A stretch of DNA of 17,754 nt, taken from the NCBI GenBank assembly GCA_910592005.1, contig CAJVPP010001813.1, positions 1 through 17,754 of the forward strand, given 5' to 3'. Origin of the DNA: Funneliformis mosseae. Lineage: Eukaryota > Glomeromycota > Glomeromycetes > Glomerales > Glomeraceae. The notes below the pieces were generated by a model. The model was not told where the DNA came from. It saw only the letters and a list, made by a program, of their open reading frames with translations, and searched no databases. Both the position numbers and the translations under genes were made by a program. Position 1 is the stretch's first letter; each line of letters opens with the position of its first letter. Shown piece by piece: positions 1 through 8,691 of this stretch.

Positions 1-95
1 GATTTATCGATTCAAACCGATATATAACCAGTTCCAATTTTCATAACATGAATAAAACCGGTTTCTAAAATTAAAACCGGTTCCAACCTCTATTT
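1..95. repeat. Fragment of a dispersed AACCGGTT-rich repeat, cut by the window edge
   Basis: Three related motifs occur within 95 bp: AACCAGTTCCAATTTT (27-42), AAACCGGTTTCTAAAA (about 56-70) and AACCGGTTCCAACCTCTA (75-92). The last matches AACCGGTTCCAATCTCTA at 10551-10568 at 17 of 18 positions, where it forms one arm of an 83-bp foldback. The sequence is therefore probably one end of a member of the same repeat family, with the rest lying left of the window. No coding potential is seen. Family membership is inferred from the shared motif only. Confidence 0.5.
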
Positions 96-2202
96 ACTGT
101 TATATCAAAAAGTTATAATTTAAGTAATTCTCTAGGAATTACTGTTATATTTATATGAAACTTATCTAATTTTTATTAACAAATTTAACTAAATGATCAT
201 AAAAAGATTTAAAATAAGAAGATATTATAGATTTAATAATTTTTTAAAAGACTTTTAGACTAAATATTATTAATTTACTAAATTATTTCTTCTTTATTTA
301 TTGAGCTTTTTTATTAGTTTTAATGAATATACTATTAAGAAACCTTCTTTAAATTTATTTTTCAATTTAAAATTTATAATAGAAGGTAGTTTGATTATTA
401 ACTATACAATCTAATATAACTATAAATATAATTCTTTCATATCTTATAGTTTTAATACTAATTATATTAGAACTACACTTTTTTAAAATGTAAAAATTGA
501 GTAAATAGGAGTTTCATTCATATTTATAATAAATTAAAAAAGATAATCATATTATATTCTTCTATAAAGAACAAAGCTTAAAAAATCTATTGTTTTCAAT
601 AAATCCTTTGATAAGTGTTGAGCTACAGTTGTTCTTTGCCTATTTGAAAGATTATAATAAATCATAAAACAATTTATTTACTTTTTGAAAATTTAAATGA
701 AGAAATTGTAAAATATATTTTCTAAAATTTTTCAGTTTATGAAAGTTTTTTAACTTTATTTATTAATATATTTCTAGTAATTAATAAATTTTATGCATAA
801 TAATTAATAATCTATACTGTTAAGCTTTATTCTAACTCTGAAAAAAAACAGTTGTATATCATAATATAACTTTAGTAAATAAAATACTAAAATTTTTAGT
901 TGATCCTTTTTTTCTTTAATTCTGAATTTGATTTAATACTAAACTAAAATATCTTGTATTTTACAAACATTATTTAAATATTATAAAAATTGTAAAACTA
1001 TAATTTTTTGTATATATACCATTGTTTTTAACTTTAGAATATTTAAACTTTTGACAATCATTTTGAAAAAAAAAAGAATTGTGAAATATAATACATATAA
1101 AATGTAATATAAACGTGCTAAATTTTATAATTATTACAATTTATATTAATCTATATATTATATATAATTAATTATCTTTCAAACTACTTTATATCAAAAT
1201 ATCTTCTGATTAAACTATCCAGATATTTTATAATTTTAAGATGAATTTGTAAAAAACTCAGAGTATATTAGTCAATACTTTATAGTAGCTATTATTAAAA
1301 TGTATTATTCTATAAATAAAAATAGTTTAATAAAATTTTAAATATAAGGAATTTGTTCTATTATTTTTATTTATCAATTATTAATTGCATATATTTTATA
1401 TATATATATTTTTTTTTATTTTTTTTTTGTAAAAAACTTTTATTCATTATATTATTATAAATAAATATTAGTAATCAAAAAAACTGATATAATAATATAA
1501 ATAAATATTAATAAATTTATAAGTTTTATTAATAAATATTATAAATAAATTAATTATTTTTTATTATAAAAAAAAAATAAAAATAATTTTATATAATTTT
1601 ATTATAAAGATTATTTTTAATAAATTAAACTTTATTATATGGAAAAATTATTAAGAAAATGAAATTTTTTTGACTAAAATTAAGATCTTATTATATTTAA
1701 TCTAATAATATCAAAAACTAAAAAAATTAAAATACAATAAAAAATAAAATTTTATTAAAAAATTTCTAGAATCTATTTTTCTAGCAAATTTCTTATATAT
1801 AAATTTATTTAAATAAAATACTATAGAGTATCTATTTTTAAAACAAGTAAATTTACATGTGATAAAAGTACAGATCTTAATAAAACTAGAACCTATTTAT
1901 ATTACAATTCCAATTTTTGGTAATTTTAAATCTTTACCTTCAAAAATTCCAAAAACTATTATTATTCAAAATGCATATAAGTAATCATTAGAATATTTTT
2001 GAAAATTAACAGCTTCTTGATTTAAGCTAATCTGATTTTCTTATACTAAAATTTATTTTAAAACTTTTAAAAAATGATAGCTTAATTTATAATAAATTAA
2101 AATCTAAAAATAATTCTAAAAAACTATTCATAATTAATTTTATTATATAAAATTCTAATTTTATAATTAAGGAAAATAATAATTTTGTATTTAAATAATT
2201 AA

Positions 2203-2228
2203 AAAATCTGAAAGTACTTTCAGATTTT
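2203..2228. repeat. Perfect 26-bp palindrome
   Basis: The arm AAAATCTGAAAGT is followed at once by its exact reverse complement, with no spacer. A looser relative lies at 2514-2533 (arms AAATCTG / CAGATTT, 6-nt loop). Both are followed by ACTATA, so they may be two diverged copies of one small element. Function is unknown. Confidence 0.75.
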
Positions 2229-2513
2229 ACTATATTTTGAAAATGAGTTTGCTTAATTTCTATTTTTTCATTTAAATTCTTATTTTCTATAGTATTTCTT
2301 TTAATATAATTAAAATTAAAATTATTTTTAATCAATAATAGGCTGCATTACAATGTTTTTCAAGTAAGTACATTTATTATGTCTATATATAAGTATATAA
2401 CCTCCATAAATTGCATTTGTATTACGAGAATTTTTTTTGCCTTATTAAATTTTTAATTTGATCTGTTAAAATAATAGAAATATGTTTTAAACTAATTATT
2501 AATGCTATTAAAT

Positions 2514-2533
2514 AAATCTGTTTGTTCAGATTT
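2514..2533. repeat. 7-bp inverted repeat related to the 2203-2228 palindrome
   Basis: AAATCTG and CAGATTT are separated by TTTGTT. The right arm and its downstream bases (CAGATTTACTATA) repeat the right arm of the 2203-2228 palindrome (CAGATTTTACTATA) about 310 bp earlier. Confidence 0.5.
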
Positions 2534-3581
2534 ACTATACTATTATTAAAAAAAATAATTTTAATAACTGAAACTAAAACATATACTTTATTATTTATTA
2601 GTTGATAAATAAAAATAACTTTTATATTTAATTTCGTTTAACACTTCTATATTCTCATCAATATTTATAGGTATTAAATATCCTATATCTGATTTTTTAT
2701 TTTCATATCTTTTTCTATTTATTTATTTATTTTTTTTCTTTGGAAGTAATAGGTAAATATAAAGAAATAGAAGAAGGTCGTACTAAGGCGTAAGAAATGA
2801 TTGGTTTTATTTTGAAATATTATCAAACGAAAATTAACGAGGTTAAAATAATCCTATTTAAAAAACAAAAACCAAAACGTATACTATATTGTATATACAG
2901 AATTTCTAATCTAGAAGTAACGTTTAATTAGAAAATTATGTGATAGGAAAGAAATAATATAAAAGAAACAAGACGCAGTAAATTTTGGACTCTGGCGCAG
3001 TTAGTGACACCATTAGAAAAAGCCCGTTTTAGAAGATCTTCTATCGAGATGACAAGGCGTAAATATGTAATACAAAAGTTACAACACCATGCACCATGTG
3101 ACAAAAGATTGATGTTATCTTTTTTACACGGGATCTTTTTGTTTGATCACACAAAAATTGTTAAATAAAAAGCCTTCTTGCTTTTAAATTTTATTGTCCT
3201 CCGATAAAAGAACGCCAAGATATGCAACAAAGCGTGAAAAACGTGTTGGAAAATGTTGGGGTTTTGGGGGTTTTCTTATTGTATAACCTTAATAATTTTA
3301 TCTATTGTTTGAAACGACGATCCCCCTCCCTTAAAAACTACCGATTTTTTTTTTTTTTTTCGAATTTTAATTTTTTTCCTGAAAAAAATTTTTACCAAAA
3401 AATCAATCATACAAAATGTCCTTCAAACGCAAAATACCTTCAAGACATATCCTTCAAAAACCTTTTACAAGTTCTTATTATTATATAAACTCCAATTTCA
3501 ATACTTGTTAATTACACAATTCAAAAATGAAAATTAAAGTTAATCGGCTGGCCGGTTATACATTTCCTGGAGAAAGTTTAA

Positions 3582-3609
3582 AATTCAAACTTCGAAAGAA
3601 GTTTGAATT
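3582..3609. repeat. Perfect 12-bp hairpin with GAAA loop
   Basis: AATTCAAACTTC and its exact reverse complement flank a GAAA tetraloop. On the plus strand the loop is of the GNRA class, which is stable in RNA. No T-run or conserved RNA context was found that would identify it as a known RNA or terminator. Confidence 0.7.
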
Positions 3610-3662
3610 ATAATAAATTTTTGTCCAGGTTTTAAAGAGTTTGAATTATAATAAATTTTTTG
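3601..3662. repeat. 24-bp direct repeat, two copies
   Basis: GTTTGAATTATAATAAATTT begins at 3601 and again at 3639, and identity extends a few bases into a T-run each time. The first copy overlaps the right arm of the hairpin at 3582-3609. It may be a small tandem duplication. Confidence 0.75.
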
Positions 3663-3679
3663 TTGACTAGATCGAAAGT

Positions 3680-3707
<28 letters not shown>
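3680..3707. repeat. (CA)14 microsatellite followed by an A-run
   Basis: Fourteen uninterrupted CA units run directly into a run of A. On the minus strand this makes an apparent Val-Cys coding stretch that is an artefact. The length suggests a polymorphic locus. Confidence 0.95.
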
Positions 3708-3711
<4 letters not shown>

Positions 3712-3956
3712 AAAATAAAATTTTAAGATAAATTTTTGACACGAGAAATATTACCTTAACAGAAGGAACAACTAGGGACAGAGAAAGTCGATTGGATTGG
3801 ATGATCTGGTGCAAAAGATGGAGATGATGATTTCGGGATGTCCTTGGTGTTTTAACTCGTGAGATCAGACACTTCCCTATTATATTCTCATTTTAGCATT
3901 GAACTGTTTAAATTATCTATAGTTAGGGTTGTTTTGATAAGTTTACGTTCATCCTT

Positions 3957-4018
3957 CCAATCCCTTACCCTCTTACCCTTTCCAATCCTTAACCCTCTTT
4001 CCTTCCAACAATCCCTTG
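3957..4018. repeat. C-rich, telomere-like pyrimidine tract
   Basis: The plus strand carries repeated CCCTTACCC, CTCTTACCC and CTTAACCC words. The minus strand therefore reads GGGTAAGAGGGTAAGGG plus further GG/GGG runs, enough for a potential G-quadruplex. It resembles degenerate TTAGGG-like repeats but is not a clean telomeric array. Confidence 0.5.
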
Positions 4019-4196
4019 CACAATGAAAAGTTGAATCCCGCAAAAATTTGATAATTTTATATTCATGTTATTATTTAATAAATTGATTTCTTTATATTGA
4101 ATAAAATATTATTTCGTTCATTTATAAATTGAATTCTCATTGATTTTTATTCTATAATGTTGAAATCTGTGACTTGTTTCTTTTTCATTTCCAGCC

Positions 4197-4276
4197 AACG
4201 CAATTTTTCATTTTGCTGCGCCATTCGTGACGCAAACCGCGAAATGAAAAAAATTTTCTTTTTTTTTTGTTGCGTT
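4197..4276. repeat. 80-bp imperfect foldback, MITE-like
   Basis: AACGCAA at 4197 pairs with TTGCGTT at 4270, and the inner arms TTTTTCATTTTGC and GCGAAATGAAAAAA also pair. The central part is CpG-rich (GCTGCGCC, GTGACGCAAACCGCG), unlike the surrounding DNA. No clear target-site duplication was seen, so identity as a mobile element is only a suggestion. Confidence 0.45.
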
Positions 4277-4749
4277 TGATTGACCATTTTTTTTTAAAAA
4301 ATCCTCAGAGGGGCTCGAACACTGGCGCGTCTTTTTCAATTTAAAAGAAAAGGTTAAGGGAAAATAAAGTCGTTGCACAAGACACGAGAAAATGAAAAAA
4401 TCTTTTTTTATCGAGTAAAATAATTTAATTGCTTGTTTAAGACTTCTTGAAAAAAATTGAAAATAAAAATCATGAATGAAGGAGGAATTCTCATGATTTT
4501 TGTAAAATTAAAAAAAAAATTTTTCTGATTTCAATGCTCTTACAAGTGACGTCATATGTATTTGAAAAAGTAAATTTTATTCATTCGTTCTAAATGTAAT
4601 TTATTTACAAAATAAATTTCATGGACACGACAATCAATGAAATGACCTTCAGGTTTGAAGGTGTGCGCACATATTATACAAAGTAAGTAATGTTACTATA
4701 TTCGCATTATCTGAACTTTTATCATGACTAACGAAACTAATCTGCCACA

Positions 4750-6424
4750 TCACATAGGAATACGCAAAAACACATTTGGCGTGTATGAATTTAAACCTTT
4801 GACAACATTTTTTGTGGAGATTTTCGTCAGTTCTTTAGCCATCAATGATGGATCCATGTTTCCTCTATTGTTGATTATCAACGCAAGCGCGCCGGCAACA
4901 TGAGGAGATGCCTGACTTGTTCCTGAAAACGTTGATAATTTTTCCTTGCCAGAAATTCCAGCTGCAACAATATCTCTTCCTGGAGCAAAAATATCCACAC
5001 ATGATCCTGTATTAGAAAAATCTGTAACTTGATTTGAAGTTTTCTCCGTGGCTCCCACAGTAATTGCTGATGGGGCCGATGCTGGTGATGTGTTGCATGC
5101 ATCTGCTGCATCATTTCCGGACGAAACTACCACATGGATACCGGCATTTGTGCATTCTTCAACCAATTTATTAATTGCTTTAGATTGTTTTCCACCAATG
5201 GATATGCTACGTTAAATTTTATACAAGTTAACAAGAGGAGAAGGTTCACAAACTAACAAATAAAAAAAAAAAAAAAAACTTACTTAATGATTGAGTTTTT
5301 ATTTTTACTCTTTTTGTGTTGGTCGATCACAAACACAATCCCGGCACCCACGGTCGTGGTGCTGCCGGAGCCATTTTTATCCAACACTTTGACAGCAATA
5401 AGTCTGGTCTTTTTTGCAACACCAAACTTCTTTCCACCGATCTATTCACGAAGGAAAAAAAAAATAAATAAAATTTTAATTTCAATTAAAAATGAAAAAA
5501 AAATGAAAGGTTGGAAAATTATGACTTACTATTCCAGCCACATTAGTTCCATGTCTAATTTATTAAATGAAAAGTTATGAAAAGTTATGAAATATTTTTA
5601 AAAAAATTTTCAAGAATAAATCGTTTAGATTCATTAAACATACCCATTATCATCAGTATTTCTACAACCGTCACAAAAAGCACCCCCAAATACTGCTCTC
5701 CCTTCAAATTCTGCATGACTTGTATCGATTCCGCTAAATTTATCAAAAATAATTTTTTTCTTAGGAAAAAAAAAAAATAAAAATAAAAATCGTGAATGCT
5801 AAATTGATCTACTCACGTGTCAATAACAAAAACATTAACTCCCCCACCGGCTTCAGACGGAAATTTGTAATTTTTGTCCAACGGAAGATTGACCTGATCG
5901 ATACGGTCAAGATTCTATCAAAATAAAGCGAAATCTTATTATTACACGGAATAAAATGTTTTTGCGTACGATACTCGCTTACTTACGAAAGGTGCATTGG
6001 ACTGGGTAGTAGTTGCATCTACGGATACCTTAGTAACCTTTTCAACGAATTCCACGTCATTCGCCTTGCTCAAGTAATGTTTAACGAATGATTCGTCAAA
6101 AAAAGCACTATACGCTGCAAAACTTTCTTTAACTGAAAAATCTATAATTTTTTTATCATTGGCGGTACACCTCTTGACCATTCCATTTTTGGACTTTACG
6201 GATGTCACTTTTTCTACGTCAAGTCCAAAGCATTCAGTAAGCATCTTAAAGTGACTTTTGGTCACTGATTTGGTGGAGTGAGAAGAAGTGTTGAGAAATA
6301 CAAAGTATTCTTGTTTTGAGTGACCGATAGGTACGTCTGGACATTTCACATGTGGTGTAGAGGAAGTTTGCAAGGTCATGGAAAAGATAAAAGGTAATAG
6401 TATGATTAAACGTGAGGAAAGCAT
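4750..6424 (-). CDS. Secreted subtilisin-like serine protease, proteinase K-like (S8), six exons
   Basis: This gene encodes a 421-aa extracellular endopeptidase precursor. My exon model (minus) is 6424-5987, 5914-5817, 5733-5644, 5554-5530, 5441-5284 and 5206-4750. All five introns (72-89 bp) have GT..AG ends and all phases close. Residues 1-22 form a signal peptide with an LIILLPFIF core, and about 40-140 form an inhibitor I9-type propeptide, so the enzyme is probably made as a zymogen. The triad is complete: Asp178 (VFVIDTGID), His210 (NGHGTNVAG) and Ser367 (FSGTSQASPHVAG), with oxyanion Asn301 (SSGND). Length and order match fungal proteinase K-like enzymes. The ATG at 6424 is chosen because the frame opens upstream only at TTG. 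Oddities are the 25-bp exon carrying His210 and Gln in place of the usual Met after the catalytic Ser. Family certain; substrate unknown; a nutritional or host-interface role is only inference. Confidence 0.93.
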
Positions 6425-6466
6425 TGTATTATAATTAATCAATATTCTAAAAAGTGAAATGAGGAT

Positions 6467-6600
6467 GATTAATTAAAGCGGATGGACTAAAGATTGTAAA
6501 GGGGAGTGTGTGATTGAATTAAAGCAGGTAAAGGGAATGTGTGGTTGAATTAAAGCAGATGGAGTGAAGAAGGTAAAGGGAATGTGTGGTTGAATTAAAG
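6467..6600. repeat. Imperfect tandem repeat in the protease upstream region
   Basis: A unit containing GGGAATGTGTGGTTGAATTA followed by AAG recurs about three times (around 6496-6526, 6528-6557 and 6573-6600), with a partial fourth copy of the ATTAAAGC(G/A)GATGGA part at 6467-6490. Linker length differs because one copy lacks the GATGGAGTGAAGAAG segment. It lies 43-176 bp upstream of the protease ATG, where 5' UTR or promoter sequence is expected, so it may carry repeated factor sites. Confidence 0.8.
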
Positions 6601-6613
6601 TAATGAAAGTGTA

Positions 6614-6634
6614 TATTGGTTATATTATATATAA
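6614..6634 (-). promoter_or_regulatory. Possible CCAAT and TATA elements of the protease gene
   Basis: Read on the minus strand, TTATATATAATATAACCAATA holds a TATA-like run and a CCAAT-like word, about 190-210 bp upstream of the protease ATG and beyond the tandem repeat. The TATA run precedes the CCAAT word in the direction of transcription, which is not the usual order, and AT-richness makes chance likely. Confidence 0.2.
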
Positions 6635-7086
6635 TTTGAAAATGATTTATTTTTGATTAATGTCGTGTCACTTAGAAATTTATTCCATGCTTGTTAATAA
6701 ATCACAAGTAAATAATATATAACATCTTTTAAAAATAGATGATTATGTTGTGTATATGTGTTTATCATCAAAACAAACCAGTAAATTTAACTTTATAATC
6801 ATACCGAAAGACAAAAGAAGTAAATCTTTGGTTTATAATTAAAAATTGATCACAAATCAATAACTTCGCTGTATCGCACATCCTTATAAAGACCTTTTTG
6901 CACGAAAAATTATACTGATTGATCATTTTTTTAATTGACGTACTTTGAAAACTTTACATATCTTTTTGAGTGAAAGGGTTATATGGGCTTCGTCAATTGA
7001 GTTACAAAATAAGAAGGTGATTGTTTATTGACGAGGCCCGTAATGTCATGTGACTTCGCATTAACATTTTTTTTTCCTTTTTCTTT

Positions 7087-7366
7087 CGTTACAAAGACAT
7101 AAGGATATCGTTGTTGCATCCCTAAATACTCTGTTATGTAGAACAGTAATTTTGTCAAATTACCAAAATAAATGAAAATTTTATACAGGTAACACATTAA
7201 ATGGAAAATTCATTATTAAATCAGGAATCTTTTTTTGAAACAAAATAATTGGTATCCTTATCCTTTCTAGGCTTAACAAAGAGAACAGATTTGCACCAAT
7301 AGCAAATGATTCCAATTGAAAAGGATCGTCAAAATGTTTTGTGAAATAAATTTTTACGTGTATCAT
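7087..7366 (-). CDS. Weak candidate: small two-exon gene of unknown function
   Basis: A minus-strand frame opens with ATG at 7366 and reads 60 codons of fairly balanced composition (starts MIHVKIYFTKHF, ends NFPFNVLP) before GTA TAA. That GTATAA could be a splice donor: an acceptor TATTTAG lies about 65 bp further on, followed by a short frame (GCNNDILMSL, then stop at about 7089), giving some 70 aa. A second open frame of 72 codons (7197-6979) overlaps the proposed intron in another phase and cannot be joined in frame by any clear splice. No domain is recognised. It may be a gene relic or chance; end coordinates are approximate. Confidence 0.2.
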
Positions 7367-7650
7367 GCAAAAAAACTATTCTAGACCTACAACAAACATT
7401 ATTGAAAATCGGAATCATGAACTTGAGCCCGGTGAGCTCTGACTTATCACGGAAAATCTTTTGAAATGTGTCGCTTATTTTTTGAAATTTTCATGTGTAG
7501 AATTTAATGCAGTAAGTCGCATAAATTTAAAACAATTAATAAAATTGCATATTTTTAAAAAAAGTTTTTATTAACCTACGTCATATTTTTAAGTAAAAAT
7601 AAAAATGATTACCATTATAAGGCCACGCACTAGCATTTTCGGTTCACGTC

Positions 7651-7662
7651 ACCCGGCCGGGT
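7651..7662. repeat. Perfect GC-only palindrome core ACCCGGCCGGGT
   Basis: The 12-bp palindrome sits in a short GC-rich island and is bracketed by direct copies of GTCACC (7649-7654 and 7661-7666). It stands out sharply from the AT-rich surroundings. It could be the end or centre of a small repeat; no function is recognised. Confidence 0.6.
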
Positions 7663-8221
7663 CACCTTTTAAATTTTAACCAAAAAATTTTATATGTAAA
7701 AATTTTATCTCTTGACTTTGAAATATAATGCTGTTGTATTCAATTCTTTCGTTTATGTATTTTATACAATTTTAAATGTAAGCAAAAGGGTTTATTAATA
7801 AGCAATTGAATAATTATGATGTAAATGTTATTCAATAAAATTAATTAATCAGTGGTCTCAACATTGACTCAAATAAATGCTAATCACTAAACGCTAATTA
7901 ATTAAATAATAATCGCAAAAATAAAAATAAATAAAAATTATTAAAACAACGAATTAACAAAGTTACAGCATAAAAATTATGAAGTTATGAATATCGCAAG
8001 GAAAATATATTAAAATTTTAATTAGGACAACTTGGCATCCTAACAAATTTTATCCTAACAATATGGTCGAAACAAAGACTAACCAAGGCGAAAATTATTT
8101 TTTTTCGGGTGGAATTATATCCAATGTAACAATACGAATTTTTATGGTATTAACGGTCATTTCTTGGTTTACTTCTTTTTTTACTACATTACGATACTCC
8201 GATTATAATTAATTACTCCTT

Positions 8222-8456
8222 AAAAACCAACCAATCATCGTTACGATTACATAAACAATGGGGTGTTCGGGTTTTGAGTTGATAATTATTGGCAGGCGAA
8301 ATTGTGTAACTCGATCAGCAATTCGATTTTTCCGAACAAAACAAATGGTTGATTGGTTTTTGTTGAAATTTTTTGCAATCAGAAATCCCCAACTCAAATT
8401 CTGAGTTTGATCACATGTTTGGATTGGTTAACGGATTTTGCGACCAAAACCCGAAC
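8222..8456. repeat. Nested inverted repeats, MITE-like
   Basis: GTTCGGGTTTTG (8265-8276) is matched by its exact reverse complement CAAAACCCGAAC (8445-8456). A second looser pair is AAAAACCAACCAATC (8222-8236) against GGTTGATTGGTTTTT (about 8347-8361). A small palindrome AACTCA..TGAGTT lies near 8392-8408. The arrangement suggests a roughly 190-235 bp non-coding foldback element, but no target duplication could be fixed. Confidence 0.45.
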
Positions 8457-8691
8457 GATCAGAAATGAACAAGCTTAATGAGCAAATTCAGAAATCTTTT
8501 AACAAAACAAACTTTCATTCAATGGAATGTTTAACCTTATAAGTAAAAAAAAAGGGGGGGGCGTTGATTGTGGATTTGCATGGTAAGGCGGACAAATTTT
8601 GTGATAAATCATTAAATCATTAAAATTATTTTTTACGCTAGCTAGCCATCTAATATATTTTTTATTTTTCTTTATAAACAACCCGTAATTG

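Larger units (their letters stand above)
96..2750. other. Very AT-rich, gene-free block
   Basis: No gene can be supported here. The block consists largely of A/T with only a handful of CpG dinucleotides, and its reading frames are short and of low complexity. Two related inverted repeats sit at 2203-2228 and 2514-2533. A minus-strand stretch around 480-680 reads as a protein-like frame interrupted mainly by TAA/TAG/TGA and may be a decayed transposon relic, but I cannot name a family. Composition matches the 13,370-17,000 block, where decayed transposons are recognisable, so this block is probably also old mobile DNA. Confidence 0.6.
2751..4749. other. Intergenic region between the AT-rich block and the protease 3' end
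   Basis: Base composition rises to ordinary levels and CpGs return. I find no convincing gene. The 88-codon plus-strand frame at 3222-3488 is dominated by low-complexity Phe/Asn/Lys codons around a T15 run and looks like chance. The region holds a perfect hairpin (3582-3609), a 24-bp direct repeat (3601-3624 and 3639-3662), a (CA)14 microsatellite, a C-rich tract (3957-4018) and a long foldback (4197-4276). The part nearest 4750 should contain the protease 3' UTR; a minus-strand AATAAA lies at 4600-4605, about 145 nt past the stop, although such hexamers are common in AT-rich DNA. Confidence 0.6.
6635..8691. other. Intergenic region between the protease and the small membrane-protein frames
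   Basis: No strongly supported gene. One weak two-exon candidate is listed separately (6988-7366 area). Other structure includes a GC-rich palindrome at 7651-7662, an inverted-repeat system at 8222-8456 and an A9G8 homopolymer junction at 8545-8561. The stretch 7700-8200 is plain AT-rich sequence in which I see nothing. Confidence 0.5.

Noticed and set aside
2087..2335. 82-codon minus-strand frame in the AT block
   Set aside because: It contains only low-complexity Asn/Lys/Ile/Phe codons and spans the 26-bp palindrome; typical of chance frames in AT-rich DNA.
3222..3488. 88-codon plus-strand frame
   Set aside because: Much of it is encoded by T- and A-runs, with no recognisable domain or promoter.
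3632..3814. Minus-strand frame with a Val-Cys repeat
   Set aside because: The repeat is the (CA)14 microsatellite read as codons.
4290..4345. tRNA-like B-box on the minus strand (GTTCGAGCCC followed by a T-run)
   Set aside because: No matching T-stem, A-box or acceptor stem could be built, so it is not a tRNA; a tRNA-derived SINE fragment is possible but unsupported.
4878..5114. Second minus-strand frame inside the last protease exon
   Set aside because: It is an alternative phase of the exon with Gln/His-rich nonsense; the subtilase phase carries the catalytic Ser motif.
5284..5780. Plus-strand frames over the protease exons
   Set aside because: They are shadows of minus-strand exons 3-5 and their introns, which have clear family motifs and splice sites.
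6467..6600. Repeat array considered as CRISPR
   Set aside because: Few imperfect units with irregular spacers in a fungal promoter region; no cas genes and a eukaryotic context.
8545..8561. A9G8 homopolymer junction
   Set aside because: Striking, but too simple to call a feature; length may also be affected by sequencing error.
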